Source: Denitrobaculum sp965225735 (lineage in GTDB: Bacteria; Pseudomonadota; Alphaproteobacteria; Kiloniellales; Kiloniellaceae). Taken from it: a DNA stretch of 64,000 nucleotides. Location: the NCBI GenBank assembly GCA_965225735.1, contig CBDDBN010000004.1:1-64000 (forward strand), given 5' to 3'. The translations under genes were made by a program, and so were the position numbers. Numbering within the stretch: position 1 is the first letter of the stretch; every line of letters starts with the position of its first letter. Below, piece by piece: positions 52,187 to 59,956 of the stretch. The notes below the pieces were generated by a model. It did not search any database, was not told where the DNA came from, and was given only the letters and a program-made list of their open reading frames with translations.

Positions 52187-52897
52187 ATGAGCGTTAAAAC
52201 GAAAACCAGGATCGGTGCCTTTTGTCTGGCGGCCGCTCCTTTGTTCTTTTCACTGGACGCCGCGGCGGCGCCGGTTTTCTTCGGTGACCGGCAAGCTTTC
52301 ATGGAAGCCGTCGGCGCCCTATCCGGTTTCGAGGACTTCGAAGCCGCCACCATCAATCCCGGCCCCAGTGCCAGCGCATCCGGCGGCTGGGACAGCAGCA
52401 GTGACAACGGGATCTTCAGCCCGGGCGATCTTACCGCAGGCATCGAGTACGACAGCTTCCCCGGCGATCTCATGGCGCTCGACGGCAGTTTCTCACCCGC
52501 ATCGACCGGCGTGGCGATCGGGCCCGAAGATGTCGGCGGGGACATGCTTGTGGATTTCAATACGCCGGTGAATGCCTTCGGCCTCGACCTCTTCCTGCTC
52601 GGCGACGGTGATCAGATCTTCTCCATCGATGCCCGCAGTATTTTTGATCAGCTCGCCTTCTCGCTAGACATCACTCTCAATTCCTCCGGGAGCTTTTTTG
52701 GCGTGGTCGATGACTCGACCATCTTCAGTGAGTTCAGCGTAAGCGCGCAGGCCGCGGGAGGCACCGAGGCGATCGATAATGTCGTGTTCGGCATCAGCAA
52801 TCCGACGGCGGTACCGGAACCCGGCACGTTGGGCCTCCTGAGCGCCGGTTTGCTCGGCCTTGCCTGGGCGCGCCGGAGCAAGCGAGCCAAGACCTAA
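52187..52897 (+). CDS. PEP-CTERM protein, family B (APVFF type)
   Basis: 236 residues. Signal peptide 1-28 (AFCLAAAPLFFSLDAAAA); mature N terminus APVFFGDRQAF, then LSGFEDFEAATINPGP. C terminus VPEPGT-LGLLSAGLLGLAWA-RRSKR is a PEP-CTERM signal. Colinear with the product at 54952. First gene of a tight four-gene unit (52187, 52940, 53613, 54156). The ATG at 52187 follows GAAGGGA; the frame is open far upstream but that part overlaps a RidA gene. Confidence 0.85.
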   Translation: MSVKTKTRIGAFCLAAAPLFFSLDAAAAPVFFGDRQAFMEAVGALSGFEDFEAATINPGPSASASGGWDSSSDNGIFSPGDLTAGIEYDSFPGDLMALDGSFSPASTGVAIGPEDVGGDMLVDFNTPVNAFGLDLFLLGDGDQIFSIDARSIFDQLAFSLDITLNSSGSFFGVVDDSTIFSEFSVSAQAAGGTEAIDNVVFGISNPTAVPEPGTLGLLSAGLLGLAWARRSKRAKT

Positions 52898-52939
52898 AGT
52901 CTTGTGGCTGTCCCTTCCCACGACGAAAGACCGAAAAGC

Positions 52940-53611
52940 ATGACGCGACCTGTTACCTTGATTGCCGCCGCCGGCCTTTTTCTTTTGGCTTCCGCCAGCT
53001 CTGCGCAGGCGGGCCTCTGCGGTGCGACGATCGACACAGCCTGGTCGGTCACGCCGCCAGACTTCGGCAGCCAAGTCGTCACGCCGAGCGTGGTCAGTAC
53101 GAGCTTCGTCGGTTGTGAGAGCGTGGCTCAGTTCAGTGGGTTGGTGGAGACGGATTGGCCCGGCGACCCGCCCGAAAGCGATTTTTTCAACTTCTATCTC
53201 GAAGCCCTGGACGACAGTCATCTTCGGCTGCGCGGCCAGTCGATCAATGACGTCCCTGCCATCGGCGGCACCCATCACTTTCCCGACGTAACAGTTACGC
53301 TCACTAACTTCGTCACGCCGGAAGGACCGCTCGAAATTTTCTCCGCCATCGCGGTTCCCTTTGAATTGTACGGGGAAATCGTCCTGCTGTCTGACTCTGC
53401 GCTCAGCATCCATTGGAACCTCTCCGCGACCGGCGATCACCCCTTGTCGCCCGAACAGATAACGGTCGACACAGAGTTCGCCGTGACCGCGGCCCGTCCC
53501 GCAATCCCCGAACCCATGAGCCTCGCGCTCTTCAGTGCCGGCCTAGCGGGGTTCGGCTTTTTGCGGCACCGGCATTCAACCGCGCGACGCCATTCAAAGG
53601 ACAATCCATAA
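52940..53611 (+). CDS. PEP-CTERM protein, family A (AGLCG type)
   Basis: 223 residues. Signal peptide ending SSAQA, mature AGLCGATIDTAW, second cysteine in FVGCESV, and a shared segment LEALDDSHLRLRGQSIN. C terminus IPEPMS-LALFSAGLAGFGFL-RHRH is a slightly relaxed PEP-CTERM signal. It starts 42 bp after the previous stop and one base before the next gene. Confidence 0.82.
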   Translation: MTRPVTLIAAAGLFLLASASSAQAGLCGATIDTAWSVTPPDFGSQVVTPSVVSTSFVGCESVAQFSGLVETDWPGDPPESDFFNFYLEALDDSHLRLRGQSINDVPAIGGTHHFPDVTVTLTNFVTPEGPLEIFSAIAVPFELYGEIVLLSDSALSIHWNLSATGDHPLSPEQITVDTEFAVTAARPAIPEPMSLALFSAGLAGFGFLRHRHSTARRHSKDNP

Positions 53612-53612
53612 G

Positions 53613-54152
53613 ATGACTTTCAAACACAGCCTCGCTCTTTGCCTAAGCATCGGGACGGCCGCCCTGTCAGGCGCGGCGACGGCGCATGCGACCCTTATCG
53701 GAGACTCGGTCGATCTGCATGTAATCGAAGTCGGCGGCGGCGTATTTGGACCCTTGACCGAAACCGTCGGTGCTGGCGTCGAATACAACCTCTTCGATGA
53801 GGTGACGATCGATATCGGAGCCTCGGTCATCGACTTTGCCGTGATCGACGCCGGAACAGGCAGTTTCGTCGGCAACTTCGATTTCCTGCTCAGTGATCTG
53901 GATTGGATGGGCGGCAACAGCATCATCGCCGGCGTGGTGCTGAACGCCTTTCAAGGGATCGGCAGTGTCGCCTTTACCGCCGACAGCGTCACCTTTTCCG
54001 TCCTCGACGGAGACCCAATCGAAAATGGCGCATTGGCTTCCATCGAACTGATGACGCGCCAGGTCGATGTGCCGGAACCGGCGAGCCTCGCGCTCTTCGC
54101 AGCGGGCCTCGGGGCCTTTTTCTTCCGTCAACGCAGACTTCGAAAGGCGTAG
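53613..54152 (+). CDS. PEP-CTERM protein, singleton type
   Basis: 179 residues. Signal peptide 1-26 (ALCLSIGTAALSGAATAHA), short beta-rich body (HVIEVGGGVFGPLTETVGAG), C terminus VPEPAS-LALFAAGLGAFFF-RQRR, a full PEP-CTERM signal. No paralogue in the window. It begins one base after the previous stop and ends three bases before the next start, so it is translationally linked to both. Confidence 0.82.
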   Translation: MTFKHSLALCLSIGTAALSGAATAHATLIGDSVDLHVIEVGGGVFGPLTETVGAGVEYNLFDEVTIDIGASVIDFAVIDAGTGSFVGNFDFLLSDLDWMGGNSIIAGVVLNAFQGIGSVAFTADSVTFSVLDGDPIENGALASIELMTRQVDVPEPASLALFAAGLGAFFFRQRRLRKA

Positions 54153-54155
54153 GTT

Positions 54156-54797
54156 ATGACATCTCACTTCCTTGTTCGTTCTTTGCCCGGACTCATTCTG
54201 GGTGGCCTCCTCTTCCTGACGGCTGGCGCGTCGCAGGCCGGTCTTTGCGGCACGAGCATCACGACCGACTGGCAGGAATTCCCGCGCGAGAATCAGACCG
54301 TCACGCCGACTTTCGAGTCGCCAGGCTTCGATGCCTGCGGAACCGCGTCCCTCTTCAGCGGCTCGACAACGAACGAATTCAACGCCGGCATCAGCGAGGA
54401 TGGTTTTAACTTCACGGTCGAGGCGCTCGACGACGACAGCCTGCGGCTGACGGCCCAGGCGATCAATATAAGTGGGCTCGACACCCTCGTCTTTCCGACG
54501 GTGACGGTCACCCTGAGTGACATCACCTGGCTCGACGGTCCAGGTGAAATCCTCGATGTGCTGCATGCCGATGGCAACACGGACTATTTTGATGTTATCG
54601 ACTTTACCGCAAACTCCATTACCTTCGAGTGGGGCCTCTTCTCTCTCTCAGGCAGCATCTTCTTCCCCGAAGAAATCACCCTGATGCAGGACTTCGACAT
54701 CCTGGTGGATCACGTCGCGGTCTCGGAACCCGGTTCCTTTGCACTGTTCGGACTTGGGCTTGCCGGCCTCGCGCTCTACCGGCGGCGACGCAGCTGA
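54156..54797 (+). CDS. PEP-CTERM protein, family A (AGLCG type)
   Basis: 213 residues. Signal peptide ending ASQA, mature AGLCGTSITTDWQ, second cysteine in FDACGTA, shared FTVEALDDDSLRLTAQAIN. C terminus SEPGS-FALFGLGLAGLALY-RRRRS; the first residue of the motif is Ser instead of Pro (SEP), as also in the product at 54952. Last gene of the four-gene unit. Confidence 0.82.
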   Translation: MTSHFLVRSLPGLILGGLLFLTAGASQAGLCGTSITTDWQEFPRENQTVTPTFESPGFDACGTASLFSGSTTNEFNAGISEDGFNFTVEALDDDSLRLTAQAINISGLDTLVFPTVTVTLSDITWLDGPGEILDVLHADGNTDYFDVIDFTANSITFEWGLFSLSGSIFFPEEITLMQDFDILVDHVAVSEPGSFALFGLGLAGLALYRRRRS

Positions 54798-54820
54798 AAC
54801 CAGGCCCGAACCTTCATCCT

Positions 54821-54912
54821 GCAAAAATACATTCGCCTTATGCAGCGGTGCGGCTTCACCGCTGCATAACTGGCCTTTAATAAAGGGTCACAAGAAACAT
54901 TCGCAAACCAAC
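54821..54912 (+). promoter_or_regulatory. PEP-CTERM upstream element, copy 3
   Basis: Block 54821-54860 (starts GCAAAAATACATTCGCC, ends CGGCTTCACC), 46-base gap, ACCAAC at 54907-54912 within ATTCG-CAAA-CCAAC. The box ends 39 bp before the start at 54952. In this copy the block overlaps a perfect 13-bp hairpin. Confidence 0.6.
54838..54869. repeat. Perfect 13-bp inverted repeat (hairpin) inside element copy 3
   Basis: TTATGCAGCGGTG and CACCGCTGCATAA flank the loop CGGCTT. It lies 40 bp after the stop of the four-gene PEP-CTERM unit. No U tract follows on the plus strand, so it could be a factor-dependent or mRNA-protecting terminator for that unit, merged with the regulatory block of the next gene. 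Confidence 0.6.
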
Positions 54913-54951
54913 AAAACAATAATCTACCCCATCTCCAGGAAGGTCACCCTC

Positions 54952-55686
54952 ATGTTAGGCACTAACAGAACAAAGCTTTTCGCTCCTGCGGTCGGGCTAT
55001 CGATCGCTTTAAGCCTGGCGAGCGGCAGCGTAACGGCGGCACCGGTCTTCTTTGACGACCGGACAGCTTTTGACAACGCAGCCGGCCCGCTTTCAGGCTT
55101 CGAGGATTTCGAGAACGCCTTCACAGGGCCTGGCGCCATGAGCGAACCCGGTCCCTGGAACAGCAATAGTGACGACTCGGTTTTCGATCCGGGCGATATT
55201 GTCGAAGGCATTTCCTTCGCCAGCAGCGCGGGAAACCTGGTTGCTCTGGACAATGACTTCTCGCCCAATTTGGACGGTGCCGCGATCGGCCCGAACTCCT
55301 TTGGTCAAGATCTGATCATCACCTTCCTGCCGGGTGTCAATGCCGTCGGTTTCGATCTCTTTCAGTTCATTGGCGCCGCGGAAGGCATTGTCGTCAGCCT
55401 GTTCGACCTCGACGATCTACTGATTACCACTACGGAAGCCCAGGCCGATAACATGGGCGGCTTCTTTGGGGTGATCGACGACATGAACATGATCGGCGCT
55501 ATTACACTGACCGCCAACAACGCTTCAGGGGCGGAGATCATCGACAATCTGGCCTTTGGCGTAACCGACGCGACGCCCGTCTCTGAACCGGCAAGCTTCG
55601 CGTTGTTCGGTCTGGGACTTGCCGGTCTCGGCATCGCCCGACGTCGGCGCCAGGACACGGCGGCCTCTGCCAACAGCAAGGCCTGA
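54952..55686 (+). CDS. PEP-CTERM protein, family B (APVFF type)
   Basis: 244 residues. Signal peptide (AVGLSIALSLASGSVTAA), mature APVFFDDRTAFDNAAGP, then LSGFEDFENAFTGPG. C terminus SEPAS-FALFGLGLAGLGI-ARRRR; Pro of the PEP triad is replaced by Ser as in the gene before. Colinear with the product at 52187. The start follows AGGAAGG. Apparently a single-gene unit with its own bipartite element. Confidence 0.84.
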   Translation: MLGTNRTKLFAPAVGLSIALSLASGSVTAAPVFFDDRTAFDNAAGPLSGFEDFENAFTGPGAMSEPGPWNSNSDDSVFDPGDIVEGISFASSAGNLVALDNDFSPNLDGAAIGPNSFGQDLIITFLPGVNAVGFDLFQFIGAAEGIVVSLFDLDDLLITTTEAQADNMGGFFGVIDDMNMIGAITLTANNASGAEIIDNLAFGVTDATPVSEPASFALFGLGLAGLGIARRRRQDTAASANSKA

Positions 55687-55717
55687 GACCGAACGCAGCA
55701 GGCAATTGCCGCATCCT

Positions 55718-55808
55718 GCAAAAAAACATTCTGCTCATGCAAAGATGCGGGTTCACCATCGGTCTCGAAAGCCTTAACTAACGATCATCAAGACATTCGT
55801 AGACGAAC
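55718..55808 (+). promoter_or_regulatory. PEP-CTERM upstream element, copy 4
   Basis: Block 55718-55757 (starts GCAAAAAAACATTCTGC, ends CGGGTTCACC), 45-base gap, ACGAAC at 55803-55808 within ATTCG-TAGA-CGAAC. The box ends 39 bp before the start at 55848, the same distance as in copy 3. Confidence 0.6.
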
Positions 55809-55847
55809 AAAATTAAAATGGTTCTATTTTCTAGAAAGCCCTTTCAG

Positions 55848-56198
55848 ATGTTCGATAAGAACAAATTTTTCGCGGTTTTTTCCGCAACGGCGGCGACGCT
55901 GTTCCTGGGCCTCAACGCCCATGACACCGAAGCAGCCTCGATTTCAAAGGACTCCAGTTTTTGGGTGGACACCGCCACCCGGAATACCGATAGCGGTCTG
56001 GAGTGGCTGGATCCGACCGAGAGCCCCAGGCTCTCGGTCAACCAGGCCCGGATCACGCCAAGCATGGCTGGCAACCATGTGATTCGCATGGCAGACACCG
56101 CTCACTTGCCGGGACCGGGACTGGCCTCAGATAAAGCAGCACAGACGCTGTCAGATAAGGCTGCACGCCACTCTGACCGACGGCTCGAACAGCTCTGA
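55848..56198 (+). pseudogene. Degenerate PEP-CTERM paralogue, family C, sorting signal lost
   Basis: 116 residues from ATG 55848. The N-terminal half is colinear with the intact product at 56350: MFDKNKFF versus MFDKTKIM, similar signal peptide, then ISKDSSFWVDTATRNTDSGLEWLD versus ISMDSSFGADSVTRDTDTGLEWLD (parts shown: TDSGLEWLD, TDTGLEWLD). After SVNQ it jumps to ARITPS, matching AGITPG about 40 residues further on in the intact copy. It then runs into unrelated sequence and stops without a PEP-CTERM tail. It retains its upstream element, so it may still be transcribed as a short secreted peptide. Confidence 0.7.
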
Positions 56199-56219
56199 AA
56201 AAGGCTAAATCCGATCCGG

Positions 56220-56314
56220 CAAAAATACATTTCGCTTATGCGGCGATACGGCTTCAAAGCAACATTCACACATCATAACTTTATAATCAGTTCAAATAGT
56301 TAGTCGGACGAACT
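56220..56314 (+). promoter_or_regulatory. PEP-CTERM upstream element, copy 5
   Basis: Block 56220-56259 (starts GCAAAAATACATTTCGC, ends CGGCTTCAAA), 49-base gap, ACGAAC at 56309-56314. The left half of the inverted repeat is poorly kept here. The box ends 35 bp before the start at 56350. Confidence 0.55.
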
Positions 56315-56349
56315 TTTATCCGACCCAGATTTCAAAAAAGGCGTTTCTT

Positions 56350-57024
56350 ATGTTCGATAAGACTAAGATCATGACGGGACTTTCCACGGCAGCAGCCGCG
56401 CTGTTCCTCACTCTCAGCGCCCCGAACGCAGAAGCGGCGTTCATTTCGATGGACTCCAGTTTTGGCGCCGACAGCGTCACGCGCGATACCGACACCGGCC
56501 TCGAATGGCTGGACCTGACGCAAAGCACCGGACTATCGGTCAATCAGGTTCAGGCGGAACTCGGAGCGGGCGGCCTCTACGAAGGCTTTACCTATGCGAC
56601 CCGAAGCGATGTCGAGACCCTATTCTTTACCTCTGCGGGAATCACCCCGGGCTTCCAATGGCCGCCGGAGCTTCCCGTTTGGGAGCTGGCGAATCTGCTT
56701 GGTATCACCGAACCGTTCTTTTTTGTTTCCTTTGGACACTACCTGCTGGAAGGTCCAGCGTTAAACGCCGGCTTAGGCAGTCTGGAACCACTGATTCCCT
56801 TCGGCGACGCCGCCGCGACGCGGGCGACGCTTGACGACAATGGCTTTGCATTTAACGAAGGCGCGCCGACGGTCGGCAGCTTTCTGATCCGCAGCTTTGA
56901 AGCTGCACCGACGCAGGTCCCCGAGCCGGGAACGGCACTGCTGCTGCTCGCCGGCCTCGCAGGCCTTGCTTACGGCCGCCGCAAAACGGCCAAGCTTCCG
57001 GGTGATCAGATGTCCCCCGCCTGA
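56350..57024 (+). CDS. PEP-CTERM protein, family C
   Basis: 224 residues. Signal peptide ending NAEA, mature region FISMDSSFGADSVTRDTD, a patterned body with TGLEWLDLTQSTGLSVNQV and FTYATRSDVETLFFTSAGI (parts of longer stretches). C terminus VPEPGT-ALLLLAGLAGLAY-GRRK is a PEP-CTERM signal, followed by a 12-residue polar end. The WLDLTQSTGLS...YATRSD pattern recurs in many PEP-CTERM proteins. Last gene of the array. Confidence 0.85.
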   Translation: MFDKTKIMTGLSTAAAALFLTLSAPNAEAAFISMDSSFGADSVTRDTDTGLEWLDLTQSTGLSVNQVQAELGAGGLYEGFTYATRSDVETLFFTSAGITPGFQWPPELPVWELANLLGITEPFFFVSFGHYLLEGPALNAGLGSLEPLIPFGDAAATRATLDDNGFAFNEGAPTVGSFLIRSFEAAPTQVPEPGTALLLLAGLAGLAYGRRKTAKLPGDQMSPA

Positions 57025-57034
57025 TCGCCCGATT

Positions 57035-57062
57035 GAGGACGCGGCACTGTCGCCGCGTCCTC
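57035..57062 (+). terminator. Hairpin after the PEP-CTERM array
   Basis: Perfect 11-bp stem GAGGACGCGGC/GCCGCGTCCTC with loop ACTGTC, ten bases after the stop at 57024. It is followed by ACAAAACC, not a U tract, so termination would be inefficient or assisted. Confidence 0.5.
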
Positions 57063-57237
57063 ACAAAACCCCGATCAGATAGATCGGTCAATTTCACCCC
57101 ACCTCGTTCGCGTCTCGCTGCGGCGCAGGGAGGAGTCTGGCCAAAGGATGGGCCGGACGGGGACCAAGGGCGACAGATCTTTGTGCCCGCCAATCGATTT
57201 CTGCAGTGAACAAAATTCAAAACCAGGAGACCCCATT

Positions 57238-58032
57238 ATGAAAAAGCATCATTTCAAAGCCGCCATCGCCGGTCTTTCCCTGAGCCTCTCCGTCGCTAGC
57301 GTCACCAACGCAGGCATCGCCATCGCTGACGAGGCGCCGGCTCTTCCAGAACTGGAGTGGAACACCACACTCAAAAAGTTCCAGTTCGACCACGACAAGT
57401 TCATCGGCCAACGCTTTTCCGCGGTCTGTCCGCCCCGCTCTATCCGGGATGAAGACGACGCCATCTACGGCACCGGCATCTATCCCAGCAGCAACCCGAT
57501 CTGTGTCGCGGCCTTGCATGCGGGCCGGATCACCAAGGATGGCGGTCAGGTGACCGTACAGTTAAACCCCGGCGCGGAGTCCTACACCGGCAGCAGCCAG
57601 AATGAAGTCAACTCAGCGAGCCTGCCGGGCACCCCGCGTTCAATCGTCTTTGTCGATGAGACGGACACGACCGCCGTCGATGCAGCACAGGAGCCTTACA
57701 TTCCGCGGCTGAAGTGGGACACCAAGTTCACCCGCACGGGCTTCGCCTACAAGCGCTTGGCCGGCCAGCGCTTCACCTTTAACTGCCCGGTTGCGCCGAA
57801 AGGCAAGAAGCTGCGCCAAATCTATGGCACCGACTCCTACGCTTTCAATAGCACCGTCTGTGTCGCCGCGCTGCATGCGGGTAAGATCACGCAGGATGGT
57901 GGCCTTGTGCACCTGCAGCTGAACGACGGCAAGGACAAGCTGGTCGGCAGCATCCGCAACGGTGTGGAAAGCAAGGATGGTCCGGGCGGCCGCAACACGG
58001 TGTCCTTCGTCGACAGCCCGATCGTAAACTAA
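57238..58032 (+). CDS. Secreted protein with two LCCL domains
   Basis: 264 residues. Signal peptide 1-30 (AAIAGLSLSLSVASVTNAGIA). Two LCCL domains follow, about 45-130 and 165-255. Each shows the hallmark order: GQRFSAVCP / GQRFTFNCP, then IYGTGIY / IYGTDSY, then ICVAALHAGRI / VCVAALHAGKI, then GGQVTVQL / GGLVHLQL, then YTGSSQNEV / LVGSIRNGV. LCCL domains are best known from extracellular eukaryotic proteins and bind lipids or glycans. No PEP-CTERM tail. The start follows CAGGAGA. The role is unknown; the position beside the surface-protein array may be coincidence. Confidence 0.85.
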   Translation: MKKHHFKAAIAGLSLSLSVASVTNAGIAIADEAPALPELEWNTTLKKFQFDHDKFIGQRFSAVCPPRSIRDEDDAIYGTGIYPSSNPICVAALHAGRITKDGGQVTVQLNPGAESYTGSSQNEVNSASLPGTPRSIVFVDETDTTAVDAAQEPYIPRLKWDTKFTRTGFAYKRLAGQRFTFNCPVAPKGKKLRQIYGTDSYAFNSTVCVAALHAGKITQDGGLVHLQLNDGKDKLVGSIRNGVESKDGPGGRNTVSFVDSPIVN

Positions 58033-58055
58033 CCCGAAGCAGCCCCGCTGCCTCC

Positions 58056-58088
58056 GTCCGATGAGGTTTTGTGACGACCTCATCGGAC
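58056..58088 (+). terminator. Hairpin after the LCCL gene
   Basis: Perfect 12-bp stem GTCCGATGAGGT/ACCTCATCGGAC with a nine-base loop, 24 bp after the stop. No U tract follows. A second, better terminator lies 60 bp further on. Confidence 0.5.
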
Positions 58089-58148
58089 ACTCCCCACCAA
58101 CCGGATCGCATGACATGCCCAGTCTTTGCGGGTGGGGTAAAACTTGGT

Positions 58149-58197
58149 GCGTTCTGATCGTTTTGATCACGTACGATCAGAACGCATTCTTTTCTTC
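58149..58197 (+). terminator. Rho-independent terminator between LCCL and small membrane protein genes
   Basis: Perfect 13-bp stem GCGTTCTGATCGT/ACGATCAGAACGC with an 11-base loop, followed by ATTCTTTTCTTC. It ends 26 bp before the next start, so it could also act as a leader attenuator for that gene. Confidence 0.8.
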
Positions 58198-58222
58198 AAC
58201 TTAACAATCAGAGGCTTGACGC

Positions 58223-58519
58223 ATGCTTCCTGCAATACTGGCCCAAGTAATGTTGGCCGGATCGACCCTCCTGATGCTGGGCGCCGTTGCCCAGAACCAG
58301 ATCAACCCGAGCTACAGCACAGCGCTGGCCGTGCCCATCGCCAACGCGGCGGGCCTGGTCCTCGCCTTGCTCGCCACCGCCATCGCTGTCGCCGCGCATA
58401 GGCGCGACCGCAGAAGCCGCGACGCCAAATTCACGGTTATCTTGGCGATCTTGAGCGCAATCGTCTTAACGCTGCTACTCCCCCTGGCGGATCTTGGATT
58501 TCTCAGCCGCGTAAGATGA
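58223..58519 (+). CDS. Small membrane protein, hypothetical
   Basis: 98 residues with three hydrophobic segments (about 4-22, 35-58 and 69-90) and a basic loop HRRDRRSRD between the last two. The start follows AGAGG. I recognise no family. Confidence 0.6.
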   Translation: MLPAILAQVMLAGSTLLMLGAVAQNQINPSYSTALAVPIANAAGLVLALLATAIAVAAHRRDRRSRDAKFTVILAILSAIVLTLLLPLADLGFLSRVR

Positions 58520-58618
58520 CATCCGCCCAGACCGCGGCTTCCACGAGAGAATAGCCGCCCCTGGCGGTTTCGAATGATCGGCCGGTTTGCCTCTGTGGCA
58601 GACCGGCCGAGCGCTTCT

Positions 58619-59242
58619 CTAAGCGGCGGAAACGGCTGCCTCGCAAACAGCCTTGCGCCTCTTGAAACGGTCCGGCGGCACGTTGGGCCAGCGATCCGGA
58701 TCGGTGACTTCCTTGGCGAAGGCCGCGAGGTCGTTCTTGGCCACGTGCCTTTGCAGGAATTTTCGGCAAGCCGGGGTGTAGTCCCCGCGAAAGCGCAGAT
58801 CCACCAGCACCTCGCGAATAACCGGATGCAGCTTGTCCCAGTCGGTCTTGCCGTAAGCCCGCGTAACATCCGCCTTGGTCGCAAGGCGGCGGGTATCGGC
58901 AGCCTGGCGCTGATACTCGATATCGAAGAGTTTCAGTTGCGTCCGCGGCGTGATCTCGAAATCCTCGAGCTCGTTCTCCTCGAGGAATTCCTCTGCTGTC
59001 TCACCCTTCAAGCCCGCGGCCTGGGAGATCAAGGCGGCCTGAACCGATTCCACACCGGACGAAACAAGATCGTCGCGCACATCGGATCGTGAACGCATCT
59101 TCATGTCGTAACCACGCCCGATGGTGAGGCCTGAACTGCCGCTCGGCACATGAAAGTGACGGCTGTGAAAAAGACCGCCCTCCTGCCCTTCCGCATCGAA
59201 AGTCAGGCGACCGACTTTGGGCTTGGGAATTCTGGTGGCCAT
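58619..59242 (-). CDS. Pesticin-type lysozyme-like muramidase
   Basis: 207 residues, no signal peptide. The N-terminal pattern LTFDAEGQEGG (E18), then SGLTIGRGYDMKM (T40), then a helical body with QAAGLKGETAEEFL and QLKLFDIEYQR, matches the C-terminal muramidase domain of pesticin, a T4-lysozyme-like fold. E18 and T40 sit where the catalytic Glu and Thr are expected. It would cut the peptidoglycan backbone. The ATG at 59242 follows GGGGAGA; the open frame to 59446 is not family-like. No holin, spanin or immunity gene is adjacent, so lysis, toxin delivery or housekeeping roles are all open. Confidence 0.7.
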   Translation of the reverse strand: MATRIPKPKVGRLTFDAEGQEGGLFHSRHFHVPSGSSGLTIGRGYDMKMRSRSDVRDDLVSSGVESVQAALISQAAGLKGETAEEFLEENELEDFEITPRTQLKLFDIEYQRQAADTRRLATKADVTRAYGKTDWDKLHPVIREVLVDLRFRGDYTPACRKFLQRHVAKNDLAAFAKEVTDPDRWPNVPPDRFKRRKAVCEAAVSAA

Positions 59243-59476
59243 CGTGCTCGTCTCCCCGTCGCATCCAGATACAAGGCTCACATTCATCGAGACTACAGCA
59301 AATTGGCGTTTTGTTGACTCAAAATTCGTCGCGCAGCGGAGGCAAGAATCCAGGTCGGCACGATCACAAATTCGCGACAAGAGGTCGCGGCGACCGGTTG
59401 TCGTTGACATTTCTACCTTTCGACAGGTAGAATTTACGCACATCAATATCGACCCCTAACGCGAAAGGTGCGTATT

Positions 59477-59875
59477 ATGCCGCAAGAGATTCTCTGGCTC
59501 GCCGCCACCGCCCTGATGACCGCCCTGTTCTGGATCCCCTACGTACTGAACCGTATGGCAAGCCGAGGCCTGGCGCGCACCCTGGGTAACCCGGAAGCCG
59601 GCGATGCGCCCCACGCCGACTGGGCCGAACGCAGCATCCAAGCCCACAGGAACGCGATCGAGAATCTGGTGATCTTTGCAGCGCTCGCCCTGGCAGTGGT
59701 CGTATCGGGCACGGGCGACGCGCTCACCGGCACAGCCTGTATGATTTACTTCTTTGCCCGCCTCGGACACTTCGCGGTCTATACAGCCGGAATTCCGGGA
59801 CTGCGAACCGTCTGCTTTACCGTCGGATTCCTCGTGCAGTTGGTTCTTGCGCTGCGCCTATTCGGGCTTATGTAA
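59477..59875 (+). CDS. MAPEG family membrane protein
   Basis: 132 residues with four membrane helices. MAPEG signs: WAERSIQAHRNAIENLVIFA after helix 1 and FARLGHFAVYTAGIPGLRT before helix 4. Eukaryotic relatives are glutathione-dependent; the bacterial role is unknown. The ATG at 59477 is eight bases after AAAGG; a GTG at 59468 is also in frame. Confidence 0.88.
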   Translation: MPQEILWLAATALMTALFWIPYVLNRMASRGLARTLGNPEAGDAPHADWAERSIQAHRNAIENLVIFAALALAVVVSGTGDALTGTACMIYFFARLGHFAVYTAGIPGLRTVCFTVGFLVQLVLALRLFGLM

Positions 59876-59956
59876 GAAAGTGGCTCGACCAGCACGCGCT
59901 GTGATTGCCTCCCCATCCAGAGTGCGCCCCTTTCCATTCCCGCAGCGAGGAACCCT

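Noticed and set aside
49036..56314. Sigma-54 promoters upstream of PEP-CTERM genes
   Set aside because: A GG-N10-GC pair can be found in the copy near 54853 but is absent at the same place in the copies at 55718 and 56220.
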